A stretch of 64,000 nucleotides of DNA from Ruminococcaceae bacterium P7 (GTDB lineage: Bacteria; Bacillota; Clostridia; Oscillospirales; Acutalibacteraceae): assembly GCA_900100595.1 (NCBI GenBank), contig FMUA01000007.1, positions 60,950 through 124,949 of the forward strand, read 5' to 3'. The position numbers and the translations under genes are program-made. Every line of letters begins with the position of its first letter. The stretch's first letter is position 1. Positions 23,241 through 32,761 of this stretch are shown piece after piece. The notes beneath the pieces were generated by a model, which worked only from the letters and a program-made list of their open reading frames with translations, was not told where the DNA came from and ran no database searches.

Positions 23241-24000
23241 CGACGAGCCGTTAATGCTTCAAATGCTCGAAGCGGCTGTCAGAGAAGCGAAACCCGAAGC
23301 GGAGATCATCGGATTTGAATATCCCGACGAGCTGCTGGAGGACGCCGGACAGAACGGCTGTGATATCGCGTTTCTCGATATTCACATGAGCGAAATGACG
23401 GGCGTGCAGCTCGCAAAGGAGCTAAAAACCGTCAATCCGAAAAAGAATATCATCTTTGTAACGGGCTTTTCGGAGTACGCGGGCGACGCGATGAAGCTGC
23501 ACGCGAGCGGCTATATTATGAAGCCCGTCACCGCCGAGGCGGTCAAAAACGAGCTTGACGACCTCCGCTTTCCGATCGTACCCCAGGACGATGCGCTGCT
23601 CAGGGTTCAGTGCTTCGGCAATTTTGACGTGTTCACTCCCGACGGAAAGCCCCTGCATTTTGAGCGCAGCAGGTCGAAAGAGATCTTCGCGTATCTCGTC
23701 CACCGACACGGAAGCTCCTGTACGACAAGAGAGATCGCCGCGGCACTGTTTGAGGACGAGCCGTACGACAAAAAGCAGCAGAGCTACCTCCAGACGCTGA
23801 TCGCGGCAATGATCAAAAGTCTGAAAAAGGTCGGAGCGGAATCGGCTATTGTCAAAAGCTATAACGCGTTATCCGTCAACGTCAAGGCTCTCGACTGCGA
23901 CTATTACCGTTTCCGGGAATTGGACGCGGGCGCCGTCAACGCATATCAGAACGAGTATATGAGTCAGTATTACCGGGCGGATTTCTTATATTATGATTGA
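23221..24000 (+). CDS. Response regulator with SARP-type DNA-binding output
   Basis: 259 aa. A receiver domain (1-~120) has the acidic pair VDDE, the phospho-acceptor Asp in AFLDIHM, Thr in FVTGF and Lys in MKPV. Instead of the LytTR domain usual with LytS kinases, the output (~128-230) is a winged helix of the SARP/BTAD type: LRVQCFGNFDVFTPDGKPL, then LVHRHGSSCTTREIAAALF. It presumably activates genes in response to its partner kinase; targets are not evident. A strong terminator follows. Confidence 0.85.
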   Translation: MRILCVDDEPLMLQMLEAAVREAKPEAEIIGFEYPDELLEDAGQNGCDIAFLDIHMSEMTGVQLAKELKTVNPKKNIIFVTGFSEYAGDAMKLHASGYIMKPVTAEAVKNELDDLRFPIVPQDDALLRVQCFGNFDVFTPDGKPLHFERSRSKEIFAYLVHRHGSSCTTREIAAALFEDEPYDKKQQSYLQTLIAAMIKSLKKVGAESAIVKSYNALSVNVKALDCDYYRFRELDAGAVNAYQNEYMSQYYRADFLYYD

Positions 24001-24006
24001 AACACA

Positions 24007-24049
24007 AAACAGCCGACGGGCAGGAACAATCCCTGCCTGACGGCTGTTT
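24007..24049 (+). terminator. Terminator of the two-component operon
   Basis: Long stem AAACAGCCG-x-CGGGCAGG / CCTGCC..CGGCTGTTT with a short T run after it. Confidence 0.75.
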
Positions 24050-24098
24050 GTTGATTTCTGACGGAACACGAACGTTCCGTACAGTCTTTTCTTGATAC

Positions 24099-25070
24099 TC
24101 AGTTTAGGGAATTTTTAGAGGTTCCCTTTAACCAGTCGCGGATAGTCCCGATATCCTCCGGGTGGATAATGGCGTGACTGTCGTCATCGTAGGTGATGAA
24201 GGTGCAGTCGGTACTGTCCTTCAGCTTTGCGTACAATTCCTCTGACTGACTGTAGGAGACCTGCTTGTCCTGTTTGGCGTGGAACATCAGCACGGGAACC
24301 TTGATTTCATCCGCCCAATACACGGCAGAGCGTTTTTTGTATTCCTCGGGATTCTCGTCGGGCGTATAGCCGATGGTCTCCTTCAGAACCGTTTTCATAT
24401 CGTCACGGGATTCATACGCCTCAAACAAATCCGACTCGGCGCTCAACGCGATGATCCGTTTGATTCGCTTGTCCTGTCTTGCCGCCGGGTAGGTCATAAC
24501 GCCGCCGCGGGAAGCTCCCGCAACGCAAAAATCATCCATATCGATAAACGAGAAATGGTTTTCACACAAATCAATCAGCTTGATCACGTCGCGCAGATCA
24601 TCTCCGCCGAACTGATCCTTCCCCTGTGAGCCGCCGCATCCCCTGTACTGGGACGCGATCACAATGCGTTGGCAAGCATAGCTGACTCTTGCGGTAGTGG
24701 CTTTCGTCAGCGCTCCGTAATCCCTGTTGCCGCCGTGGTTAAACATCAGGCATTTACCGGGCTTCTGTGTGTCTGCAACAGAAAAAGGGATGGAAACATA
24801 AGCGTTGATTTTCAGCCCGTCGGACAGATAGCTGAATTTATAGGTGGTGCAAAAATCGTCATAATCCGCACCCGCATTGACCTTGGCGATTTGAAAGACC
24901 TCGCTGTTTTCATAGTTTTCCATGCGGTAGAGGCCGCCGCTGTCCGCGGCTGACGCATCGGTCAGAGCGGAAGAAGCAGGCTGACCCGACTGCTCCGGCT
25001 GACACGCCGCAAGCGAAACAAGGACAAGCACGGCCGCCAAAACGATTCCGAGAATTCCGGTTGTTTTCAT
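24099..25070 (-). CDS. Lipoprotein alpha/beta hydrolase (S9 peptidase-like esterase)
   Basis: 323 aa. Signal peptide with lipobox LAAC (lipidated Cys ~23), then a short linker and an alpha/beta hydrolase: oxyanion region FNHGGNRDYG, nucleophile elbow GASRGG, Asp in HAKQDKQVSYS and His in YDDDSHAI. These place it with prolyl-oligopeptidase-like esterases of unknown substrate, anchored on the outer face of the membrane. Its last eight residues (GTSKNSLN) are encoded by a copy of the terminal repeat of the MITE-like element, so the natural C-terminus was probably altered. Confidence 0.85.
   Translation of the reverse strand: MKTTGILGIVLAAVLVLVSLAACQPEQSGQPASSALTDASAADSGGLYRMENYENSEVFQIAKVNAGADYDDFCTTYKFSYLSDGLKINAYVSIPFSVADTQKPGKCLMFNHGGNRDYGALTKATTARVSYACQRIVIASQYRGCGGSQGKDQFGGDDLRDVIKLIDLCENHFSFIDMDDFCVAGASRGGVMTYPAARQDKRIKRIIALSAESDLFEAYESRDDMKTVLKETIGYTPDENPEEYKKRSAVYWADEIKVPVLMFHAKQDKQVSYSQSEELYAKLKDSTDCTFITYDDDSHAIIHPEDIGTIRDWLKGTSKNSLN
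24107..24126. repeat. Solo terminus of the MITE-like repeat
   Basis: On the minus strand GGGAACCTCTAAAAATTCCC matches the left end of the element at 2511 over 19 bases. No opposite end is seen nearby. It lies inside the 3' end of the lipoprotein gene. Confidence 0.6.
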
Positions 25071-25118
25071 ATGGATTATCTCCCCTCATGCTGACGATAT
25101 GTCGATCTGTCTTTCGGT

Positions 25119-25430
25119 TCAGGATATACCTCCGATTATCAGCGAAGCGATAAACGCGCCGGCGGAGCTTGTCAGCGCCACGACGATCAGCGGCAGGTTG
25201 AAATATGCCATGACAAGCGCGATCACCGTACCGATCACCGACGTGATCACATTTCCCGTCGCGTAAAAAATCGCGGGAAAGGTCATCGCCGACAACACGG
25301 CGAACGGGATATAATAGAGTACGGAATTGAGAAAACGGGATTTGATCTTTCCGCGCACAGCCGCAAAGGGAATCACGCGGATCAGGTAGGTAGTGACCGC
25401 CATCACGGCGATATAGACAGCGACGCTCAT
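25119..25430 (-). CDS. azlD: AzlD-type branched-chain amino acid exporter subunit
   Basis: 103 aa, three to four membrane helices, family motif TYLIRVIPFAAVRGKIKSRF. It is the small partner of AzlC; its start overlaps the end of the azlC gene by 4 bp. Together the pair exports branched-chain amino acids or analogues. Confidence 0.9.
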   Translation of the reverse strand: MSVAVYIAVMAVTTYLIRVIPFAAVRGKIKSRFLNSVLYYIPFAVLSAMTFPAIFYATGNVITSVIGTVIALVMAYFNLPLIVVALTSSAGAFIASLIIGGIS

Positions 25431-26137
25431 TTTTTCTCCTCCCCTTTATTCTCATCCGTAACGGGAAAGAACAGCGCGCCGGTAACGGAGGCGATCACTG
25501 CCGCGATGATGATTGCAAAGCCGCCGGAGATCATGGGCAGGCAGTAGTGCATCACGACGCTCAGCGCCGCCGCGATCAGAACCGCAAACAGCACCCTGCT
25601 GTTTTTCTTCGCGGGCGGAACGATGATCGCGATAAACATTCCGTAGAGCATCAGCGAGAGCGCCGCCGTCACGGACGCCGGCATGATATCGCCTGCCAGC
25701 GCGCCGAGCAGCGTACCGCTGCTCCAGCCGAGGAAGGGCGTCAGTATCAGCCCGTACATATAAGCGGGCGTCAGCGGCTCAGTCTGCGCCGAAGCGACGG
25801 CAAAGATCTCGTCCGTCACGCCGTAGCCGGCGAACAGCCTGTGCATCAGGTTGAACGACGGGTCGAGCTTCTGACTCAGACTCAGACTCATCAGCGAATA
25901 CCGCAGGTTGATCACCAGCTGACACAGGATCATCTCGATCAGCGAACCCGAAGCCGCGATCACCTCAACGCCTGCCACCTGTCCCGCGGAGGTCAGGTTT
26001 GTGACGGAGATGCCGACAGCCGCCAGTATGGATAAGTTCTTCTGTATGCACAGCACGCCAAAGCCGAAGGACACGCTGAAATACCCCAGCATGATCGGTA
26101 TGCCGTGCCGCATACCCTTAAAAAAATGTTGTTTCAT
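25427..26137 (-). CDS. azlC: AzlC-type branched-chain amino acid exporter
   Basis: 236 aa membrane protein with the family signature near the N-terminus (GIPIMLGYFSVSFGFGVLCI) and VINLRYSLMSLSLSQKL, GYGVTDEIFAVA in the core. Six to seven helices. First gene of a two-gene operon with azlD. In characterised systems AzlCD exports leucine analogues and other branched-chain amino acids. Confidence 0.92.
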   Translation of the reverse strand: MKQHFFKGMRHGIPIMLGYFSVSFGFGVLCIQKNLSILAAVGISVTNLTSAGQVAGVEVIAASGSLIEMILCQLVINLRYSLMSLSLSQKLDPSFNLMHRLFAGYGVTDEIFAVASAQTEPLTPAYMYGLILTPFLGWSSGTLLGALAGDIMPASVTAALSLMLYGMFIAIIVPPAKKNSRVLFAVLIAAALSVVMHYCLPMISGGFAIIIAAVIASVTGALFFPVTDENKGEEKK

Positions 26138-26368
26138 AGCTAATCATTTCACAATCATTCTTACTTTTGTCCGCGCGCGGAAATACGGCGGACAAATCGA
26201 AATCTATTATATAATAAAAGCATGGGAAATTCAATAGCTTTTTTCTTATTCGGAAAAGCAGCGGTTTCCTCAGCGGTCAGAAAACCGTCCGCTGATATTA
26301 TGCACAAAAACATTTACAGAATTTTAGCAATTATCTACAAGCTGTGAATAGCAATACAATCCGTTTTA

Positions 26369-26377
26369 TGATATAAT
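26369..26377 (+). promoter_or_regulatory. Extended -10 promoter of a dockerin protein gene
   Basis: TGATATAAT, an extended -10 element, 27 bp before the ATG at 26404; the -35 region is poor. Confidence 0.5.
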
Positions 26378-26403
26378 TTTCCCGAAACAGAAAGGATGAT
26401 TGG

Positions 26404-27270
26404 ATGTTCAAAAGAGTAATTGCAGCAGCGCTGTCCCTCGTCAGTCTTTCCGCCGCAGCCCTGCCGTTCACGGCGGCGCAGGCGGCTTCGGTCACGCGCA
26501 TCTCCAAGGGCACGACGCAGACGAACGGTCAGCTGATTTTTTACAGCTACAACGTGCCGAGCAGTACAAAGGCTTTTATCAAAGTGGAAAATGACAATAC
26601 GCACAAGGAAACGACCTATAAGTTCAGAGATTTTTATAACCATCCCCAGTCCTATCACCTCGGTGAAAACACGTTCACCACAAAGGTCGGTGTAGCATTG
26701 AGGGGCGGAAGCGGCTACGGAAGCTCTCCTTCTGTCGACCTGAGAAACTCTGCGGGACGCTATGAACGCATCCGCATCAAGCTTTCGGAATTCAGCAGCT
26801 ACTTTAACAAGGACGGTTCTCACACGGAGTCATCCGCCCTTTTCGGAACGCACAAATACGTTTTCCATGAGGAGGAGCCGGATTCCGACGGCACTGTATT
26901 CAGCTCCGTTCTGGTCATTTACAGCGGCGGCGCAGTCAACCATGTGGTTCCCGACAGCAAGGGTGAGGTGGAGCTTTATGTTTCCACGAACCTCGGCGAG
27001 GAAGTCGTATTTACGACGAAGTTTCAGTGCGCAACCAAAAACAGCAGCGGCGGCGGTGGCGGCGTCACCGGCTTATCGATAGGCGGACTTGCCATCGGCG
27101 ACTGCGACCCCAACGGCTATCTGGACATTACCGACGCGACCATGATCCAGAAGTATGCGGCGGATCTGGAGAAATTTGACTCGGCGCAGAAGCGCTGCGG
27201 TGACGTCAACAAGGACGGTTCCATCGACGTTGCCGACGCGACGCAGCTGCAGATGTTCCTCGCAAGATAA
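26404..27270 (+). CDS. Small secreted dockerin protein
   Basis: 288 aa. Signal peptide 1-28 (ends AQA-AS). The body (~30-210) is a compact beta-rich domain (SKGTTQTNGQLIFYSYNVPS, LIVYSGGAVNH-type strands) of no recognised family, followed by a Gly-rich linker (SSGGGGGVTG) and a two-repeat dockerin (~226-288) with loops DPNGYL and DVNKDGS. The first loop lacks a regular Asp at its third acidic position. Ribosome site GAAAGGATG. Likely a scaffold-bound structural or binding module rather than an enzyme. Confidence 0.8.
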   Translation: MFKRVIAAALSLVSLSAAALPFTAAQAASVTRISKGTTQTNGQLIFYSYNVPSSTKAFIKVENDNTHKETTYKFRDFYNHPQSYHLGENTFTTKVGVALRGGSGYGSSPSVDLRNSAGRYERIRIKLSEFSSYFNKDGSHTESSALFGTHKYVFHEEEPDSDGTVFSSVLVIYSGGAVNHVVPDSKGEVELYVSTNLGEEVVFTTKFQCATKNSSGGGGGVTGLSIGGLAIGDCDPNGYLDITDATMIQKYAADLEKFDSAQKRCGDVNKDGSIDVADATQLQMFLAR

Positions 27271-27404
27271 CCCTGTCATCATACAGCTATCGAAAAAGGC
27301 AGTCCCGGTGACTGTCTTTTTTCTTATCCGATCAAAAGCTGACGCCAAATTAACAAAAGTCTGATATTCATGCAGACCGCGCTCCCAACAACCGTTTTTC
27401 CTGC

Positions 27405-27433
27405 TTGATAATCCAAATCAGCTATGGTACAAT
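27405..27433 (+). promoter_or_regulatory. Promoter of the antiporter gene
   Basis: TTGATA, 17 bp, TACAAT with a TGG extension. The MITE-like end at 27439-27451 begins 5 bp downstream, at the expected start of transcription. Confidence 0.6.
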
Positions 27434-27438
27434 TTAAA

Positions 27439-27451
27439 GGGAACCTCTAAA
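27439..27451. repeat. Solo terminus of the MITE-like repeat
   Basis: GGGAACCTCTAAA matches the left end of the element at 2511. It sits in the 5' leader of the antiporter gene. Confidence 0.5.
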
Positions 27452-27487
27452 TAACTTTTACAATAACACACCCCGGGGAGGTCAATT

Positions 27488-28759
27488 ATGAATCCGATCA
27501 TTTTTGTTGTCGTCATTTCGCTGGTCTGCCTGCTCGGCTTTTTCAACGAGAAGGTCACCAAGCTGACCTATGAAATCTCACTCATGCTGTTCTCCGTCGT
27601 TATCGGCGGCATACTGCTTTTAATTGTTACTTTGGCAAAGGGAAGAACCGACATCGCGGATGTGCTCCCGCAGTCCCAATTCATCAACATCGAACGCTTT
27701 TTGATGGAGGGCGTCTTGTGCTTTATGCTGTTTGCCGGCTCCTGTCACATGAAGCTCTCGGGATTCAGGCAGCTCGCGCGGCAGATATCGGTGCTCGCTT
27801 TTGTCTGCACCCTGCTCGGCGCGTGTTTTTACGGCTTTCTGTTTTACGGAGCGTCGCTGCTGCTCGGACTGAACCTCTCGCTGCCTGTCTGCCTGATGTT
27901 CGGAAGCATTGCCGCGCCGACCGACCCGATTGCCGCGACGAGCATTCTCAGCAAATTCGGCTTGCCGAAACAGCTTTCCTTTCTGATTGAGGGAGAATCC
28001 CTCTTTAACGACGGCGTCGGCGTCGCGCTGTTCGTCTGCTTCTCGGGGATGGCGGCCGCAAGCTCGTCGGGCGGTTTTTTCACCGTCATGCTCAGGGAAA
28101 TTCTCGGTGCGGTCGCAGTCGGAGCGGTCGTCACCTGCCTTTGCTTCCTGCTGTTCCGCAACACCAAGAGCAAAACGCTCGGTATTTTTGTCACCCTGAT
28201 GACCGTTTCGGTCTCCTACGCGATCTGTGAGCGGCTCAGCTTCTCGGGAGCGATCGCGTCCGTCATCTGCGGGATCCTGTTCTCCTATCTGCGTTCCCGT
28301 TTTTGTCAGAACGATGATGCGGAAAAGGCGGAAAACTTCGACAGCTTCTGGGAAACGCTCGACGTCCTGCTGAACTCCCTGCTGTATGTCATGCTCGGAC
28401 TGTCCTTCGTCCATATCCTTCAAATGGAGCACGTCGTCATGCTCTCGCTGATTGCGATAGCCGCCAACTTTATCGCGCGCTGCGGCAGCCTCAGTATCTC
28501 GTCGCTGCTGATGGGAAAAATCCCCGACGGCTATGACAGACTGAATTTCATCAAGCTGCTGACATGGGGCGGACTTCGCGGAGGATTGTCAGTCGCTCTC
28601 GCGATGAGTACAAAGGAGCTGCTGCCCGAAAATAGTTATTCTATCATCCTCGGCGGTACATACGCGATCGTATTCTTCACGACGGTCGTTCAGGGGCTGA
28701 CAATGAAGCCCGTCTATAACAGAATCAGCCGCTCCGTTATCCGGCATCAAAGCAAATAA
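27488..28759 (+). CDS. CPA1-type Na+/H+ antiporter
   Basis: 423 aa, about 12 membrane helices, no long cytosolic tail. Signature motifs of cation:proton antiporter family 1 are present: APTDPIAATSIL with the conserved TDP, and EGESLFNDGVGVAL with the ion-binding Asp. Exchanges Na+ (or K+) for H+ across the cell membrane for pH and salt control. Ribosome site GGGGAGG. Closed by a bidirectional terminator; no cotranscribed partner. Confidence 0.9.
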   Translation: MNPIIFVVVISLVCLLGFFNEKVTKLTYEISLMLFSVVIGGILLLIVTLAKGRTDIADVLPQSQFINIERFLMEGVLCFMLFAGSCHMKLSGFRQLARQISVLAFVCTLLGACFYGFLFYGASLLLGLNLSLPVCLMFGSIAAPTDPIAATSILSKFGLPKQLSFLIEGESLFNDGVGVALFVCFSGMAAASSSGGFFTVMLREILGAVAVGAVVTCLCFLLFRNTKSKTLGIFVTLMTVSVSYAICERLSFSGAIASVICGILFSYLRSRFCQNDDAEKAENFDSFWETLDVLLNSLLYVMLGLSFVHILQMEHVVMLSLIAIAANFIARCGSLSISSLLMGKIPDGYDRLNFIKLLTWGGLRGGLSVALAMSTKELLPENSYSIILGGTYAIVFFTTVVQGLTMKPVYNRISRSVIRHQSK

Positions 28760-28772
28760 CGCAGGATGAAAA

Positions 28773-28806
28773 CGGCGGACAGGTTTTTGACCTGTCCGCC
28801 GTAGTT
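28773..28806. terminator. Bidirectional terminator between convergent genes
   Basis: 12-bp perfect stem CGGCGGACAGGT / ACCTGTCCGCCG, T-run on the plus side and A-rich flank on the other side. Confidence 0.85.
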
Positions 28807-28835
28807 TTTTTTCAAATCACCGCTTGGAAATACGC

Positions 28836-31640
28836 TTACGCGGTTATCATTTCTCCGATGTGGTTTCCGTCATCAAAGCCCGCCAGATAGCGCTGAATGT
28901 TGGTGCCGTCGCTGATATTCAGACCGTTGCCGTCGATGTCGGCCGCCTTTTCGTTGAACCCGGGAACCTCGATTTCGGCAATAAACTTCTGTATCGCCGT
29001 CACATCATTGATGGTGACCGCGCCGTCGCCGTCCGCGTCGCCGAGAAGATAGCTTTCGCCGCCCTTGGAATCGGAGATCACAAGCTCTTTTTCACCGTAG
29101 CCGCCTGAGATGATCTCTACTCCCTCGCCGAGAACGATCGCGCCCTCTTTGTCGTAGATCTTCTCGCACACCGCTTTCTGAACAGCCTCGACCGTCAGGG
29201 TACCGCCCGTGACGCCGATTCTGCAGTTTTCGCTGTCGGCGTCGATTCCGCACTGACCTCTGAGCGTGAGTGAACCGCCGCTGAGCATCAGCGCGCTTGA
29301 ATCCACATCGCTGCCGAGCAGAAGTCCTACGCCCTGCGTGCTTTCCGCAACAACATCGCTGTCCTCGAGAATGAAGCTGCCGTTATTCACGACGATGCCC
29401 GAGAAGCGCGTGCTGCACTGAGAGAGGATGTGTGATTTATTTTTGACGGAAAGCGATTTCGCCCAGATACCGGTCGCCGCGGAATTGATCGTGAAATTAA
29501 CGCCGTCCAGCGTGAGCTTGCCGGTGCAGTAGAAGCCGTAGCCGTACAATTCCGTGCTTTCGGTGATCGTCAGACTGCCGTCGCCCGTCACCCTGATATC
29601 GTGGGGAACCATTTGATAATCGTCGTCAAACTCATAGCTGCCGATACCGTCGCCGCCTGTCTCCGTGATGGAGCACTTGCCGTTGACAACGATCGTCAGC
29701 TCCTTGTCGAGGAACGTGAGGATACCGGTGCCGAGGCAGTCCTTCTCGGCGCCCTGCGTGATCTGCGCGTTGTCAAGGGTCAGGGTGTATTCCTTGGGGT
29801 CAAAGGTCGCGGTACCCTCTCCGCACTGTACGGTGAGGTGATCTTCGGTGATCTGCTCGTTGTTGACCCAGAGGTCAAACGCTTCGGGGACATGGCTTGT
29901 TACAACGTATACGCTGAAATGGTCGGTCGCAAATTCCATCGCCGCGTCGTCAGCGTCGTAATATGCTTTCATATCGGTCAGCGTGCCGTCGTCCTCCTGA
30001 CGGAACACCTTCGCGTTCTCATCGCCGCCCGGGATTTTTACGATCACGTCGCCCTCGGGCTGAACGGTACTGCCGCCCTCCGTGAGCTTGATATCATACG
30101 CCTTTTCGACCTTCTTGTCGCTGTCGACCTTGATCGCTTCCAGCTGCGCGTCGTCCGTGATCTCGGTCACGCTCGGGGTCGCCTCGGGCTTTGCCGTCAC
30201 CTTGACGCCGGCGGCTTCCTTCTCGGTGTAGCCGGTCGGAGGAATCAGCTTCTGCTGCTCGATCACCAGACCGCAGTCCCCGCAGTGAACGCCCGCTGTT
30301 TTGCCCGCAGTGGTCGCGGTAGGCTCGACGGCGGGGTCATTGACCTTCCAGTGACCGTAAGCCCTGCGGAAATCGGACTTGCTGCTCTCACCGCAGTTCT
30401 CGCAGCAGGTCAGCGTATAGCCCTGCTCGGTGCAGGTGGGATAGACCTTCTTGGTTGCCCACTTGTGACCCGTCGCGGGAAGGATCGTACTGTCGCTGAA
30501 ATACTGGTATCCGCATTCGCACAGGTGGATCATCAGTCCGTCCGTCGTACAGGTGGGCGGAATCGATGTGGAGGCAATGTAGATATGCGAGAGCGGATTG
30601 GCAGGATCATGGTTGAGCTGAATCGCCTGAGCGGCTCCGCCGCCGCCGCCCGATATGGGATCGGTATTCTCCTGATAGTTATTCTCCTCCTGAATCTTTG
30701 CTTTCAGCGAGGGAGACGCGTAGATATTCACCTTGCTGCGCGCGTATCCGAAGGGCTGATAGCCGATCTCCTCGACGCTGGAGGGAACATGGACGTTGGT
30801 AAGACTTGTTTCGAGGAACGCCTGCGCGCCGATCTTTTTCAGCGTGTTCGGCAGACCGACAAAATGGATGGACTTGCAGTACATGAACGCGCTGTAGCCG
30901 ATCTCGGTCACGCCGTAGGGGATTTCGACCGAGGTGACGCCGAAAATATTCTCCATACCTCTCAGACTGCTGCCGTAGAACGCGTAATCCTCGATTTTTG
31001 TCAGCTTGCCCACCGGCATCACGCAGTTGACGAGCGTCTGATGATTATAGAACGCGTAGGCGTGGATGGTGGTGACGGAGGTCGGCAGATCGACAACGCC
31101 CTTGTTGAATCTTGCAAATACAACGCCGTATTCGTCGGGATCCGCTTTGCTGCCGTGAATCGTATCCATGTAGTTCTTGGTAGCCTGCTTCGCATAAAGG
31201 ACGCCGTCCTTGAACTCGAAATATTTGTTCTCGGAGCTGACGTTGATCGTCTGCAGCGCGGTGCAGTCCATAAGCATCCAGCCCGCAATATACCGCATAT
31301 TCGCGGGGATGGTCAGCTCGGTCATGGTTTTGTGGTTCTTGAAGTGACGGCCATCCTTGTCATTGGTATCGGTGTTTCCGAAAATGCAGTTGTTGTACAG
31401 GAACACAACGGGCTTGCCGTCGATCTCATTCGGGATGGTGACCTTTTCATCTTCGCCCGTATAGTTGGTGATCCAGACCTCATCAAAGCTCTGATAGGTT
31501 TTTTCGTCGTAATTTGAGTGGATCTCATACTCCCAGTCGCCGAAGGTATATTTCTGCGCGGCGTATACCGTCGCGGGAAGGATACTGAACAGGGACAGCA
31601 CAAGCGCCGCACTCAAAAAGATTGACAGTATTTTTTTCAT
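28836..31640 (-). CDS. Secreted BspA-like LRR protein with dockerin
   Basis: 934 aa. Signal peptide 1-27. Residues ~60-330 are BspA-type leucine-rich repeats (VTEIGYSAFMYCKSIHFVGL, KIGAQAFLETSLTNVHVP). A Cys-rich middle (~360-470) repeats the motif CT..G...CxxCG with TGHKW, a zinc-ribbon-like module frequent in clostridial surface proteins. Residues ~620-850 look like a beta-helix (GSLTITES, LTLDGVNFTINS, GSLTLRG). A dockerin ends the protein; repeat 1 is canonical (DADGDGA), repeat 2 is one residue short (DIDGNGLNISDGTNIQ). Likely an adhesion protein attached to a scaffold. It starts 17 bp after a lipoprotein gene. Confidence 0.85.
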   Translation of the reverse strand: MKKILSIFLSAALVLSLFSILPATVYAAQKYTFGDWEYEIHSNYDEKTYQSFDEVWITNYTGEDEKVTIPNEIDGKPVVFLYNNCIFGNTDTNDKDGRHFKNHKTMTELTIPANMRYIAGWMLMDCTALQTINVSSENKYFEFKDGVLYAKQATKNYMDTIHGSKADPDEYGVVFARFNKGVVDLPTSVTTIHAYAFYNHQTLVNCVMPVGKLTKIEDYAFYGSSLRGMENIFGVTSVEIPYGVTEIGYSAFMYCKSIHFVGLPNTLKKIGAQAFLETSLTNVHVPSSVEEIGYQPFGYARSKVNIYASPSLKAKIQEENNYQENTDPISGGGGGAAQAIQLNHDPANPLSHIYIASTSIPPTCTTDGLMIHLCECGYQYFSDSTILPATGHKWATKKVYPTCTEQGYTLTCCENCGESSKSDFRRAYGHWKVNDPAVEPTATTAGKTAGVHCGDCGLVIEQQKLIPPTGYTEKEAAGVKVTAKPEATPSVTEITDDAQLEAIKVDSDKKVEKAYDIKLTEGGSTVQPEGDVIVKIPGGDENAKVFRQEDDGTLTDMKAYYDADDAAMEFATDHFSVYVVTSHVPEAFDLWVNNEQITEDHLTVQCGEGTATFDPKEYTLTLDNAQITQGAEKDCLGTGILTFLDKELTIVVNGKCSITETGGDGIGSYEFDDDYQMVPHDIRVTGDGSLTITESTELYGYGFYCTGKLTLDGVNFTINSAATGIWAKSLSVKNKSHILSQCSTRFSGIVVNNGSFILEDSDVVAESTQGVGLLLGSDVDSSALMLSGGSLTLRGQCGIDADSENCRIGVTGGTLTVEAVQKAVCEKIYDKEGAIVLGEGVEIISGGYGEKELVISDSKGGESYLLGDADGDGAVTINDVTAIQKFIAEIEVPGFNEKAADIDGNGLNISDGTNIQRYLAGFDDGNHIGEMITA

Positions 31641-31657
31641 TTGCTTATTCTCCTCGT

Positions 31658-32761
31658 TTATTTATCTATCCAGCCGACATATCCCTCGGTGTACTGATTG
31701 TCGGTGATCGGGGTGTAGCGGTTCTGATCGCCCATATCGTCCAGAAATCCGTTATAGGCGCGGTAGATCTCTCCCGTGTTGTTGTCGTAAACGCGCTCAT
31801 ACTCCTCGAGCATATCCGAACGCTTCTCCTGGATGATGGTGTCGGACTTGCTTCTCTCCTCGAACACCTCCATCACGGGGTCGTTGTCGCTTACGGTGGA
31901 TTTCGGTTCCGTCACCGACTGCGCGATCTGCTGCCACTGCTGAATGTAGAGGTCGGTGTATTGGAAGGACTTGGCGATCGTGTCGATCACGGGCGCCCAG
32001 TTGACCAGGGTACCCGCGGGCGCCCACTGGGTACAGATGCAGTTGATCTCCCACGCGCCGTAGTTGGCTCCTCTGACGACGACGTCCTTGGAATCCATGA
32101 TGACAGCCGAGTATACGCCCTCACCTTCCCGGCCGTTCTCCTTGAAGGTCGCGTAAAGCGCCTGATAATCCCTGATTGCCGTGTAGGGACGGATCGCCTG
32201 AATCACATCCTTGTTGCCGGGAACACAGGAATTCTGAACCGAAAAATAGTCGGTGGTGTCCTTGTACATGGTTTCAAAATACTCCTGAACCGTGCCCTCC
32301 GACAGCGACATGCTGAACCCGAGGGCGGACGCCATCGACGCGTCCTTGGCGGCATAGGCGTGATCCTGGTTGAAGAAGCCGATTTTGCCGTCGGGGCTGA
32401 CCGCTCTCCACGCAAGCTGGTTCGCGTCGCCCTGCCACTCAACCTGCCAGCCGCTCGGAATATTCAGCGTAAAGTAGGGGCTTGAGTACGGCTCCCACTG
32501 AACAGACGCCCATTCGGCAGGTCTGACATTGACCTCCTGAACCGCCGGCGCTGTCTGCAATTCGGTAAGCTCGGGTACGGGGATGGTGTTTTTGGGGTAA
32601 TCGTCGATCTCCGGAAAGGTGCCCGGAATATCCACCGTCATATCCTCGTAATCTTCTTCGTCATCTGCGAGAAAATCCCGAAGAAAGCCCAATCCGTAGC
32701 ATCCCGAAAGCGAAGCCGCGGCCAGCATAGCGGCCAGAATGACCGCTATTGTTTTTTTCAT
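31658..32761 (-). CDS. Lipoprotein with PsbP/DUF-like ligand domain
   Basis: 367 aa. Lipobox LSGC (Cys ~21), then an acidic low-complexity linker (DDEEDYEDM) and a region around residues 85-270 with the strand-rich pattern FTLNIPSGWQVEWQG seen in PsbP/Mog1-like stress lipoproteins; a helical tail (EERSKSDTIIQEKRSD) follows. Function unknown. The ribosome site is AAAAGGAGG. It is the first gene of a two-gene unit with the LRR-dockerin protein, 17 bp apart, so it may assist display of that protein. Confidence 0.75.
   Translation of the reverse strand: MKKTIAVILAAMLAAASLSGCYGLGFLRDFLADDEEDYEDMTVDIPGTFPEIDDYPKNTIPVPELTELQTAPAVQEVNVRPAEWASVQWEPYSSPYFTLNIPSGWQVEWQGDANQLAWRAVSPDGKIGFFNQDHAYAAKDASMASALGFSMSLSEGTVQEYFETMYKDTTDYFSVQNSCVPGNKDVIQAIRPYTAIRDYQALYATFKENGREGEGVYSAVIMDSKDVVVRGANYGAWEINCICTQWAPAGTLVNWAPVIDTIAKSFQYTDLYIQQWQQIAQSVTEPKSTVSDNDPVMEVFEERSKSDTIIQEKRSDMLEEYERVYDNNTGEIYRAYNGFLDDMGDQNRYTPITDNQYTEGYVGWIDK

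Noticed and set aside
26138..26403. Possible riboswitch between azlC and the small dockerin gene
   Set aside because: No conserved aptamer sequence or stem arrangement was seen; the promoter at 26369 leaves too short a leader.
29601..31517. 638-codon plus-strand ORF antisense to the LRR-dockerin gene
   Set aside because: Codon-phase shadow of a GC-rich gene on the other strand; no ribosome site and no domain pattern, while the minus strand gives a full signal peptide, LRRs and a dockerin.
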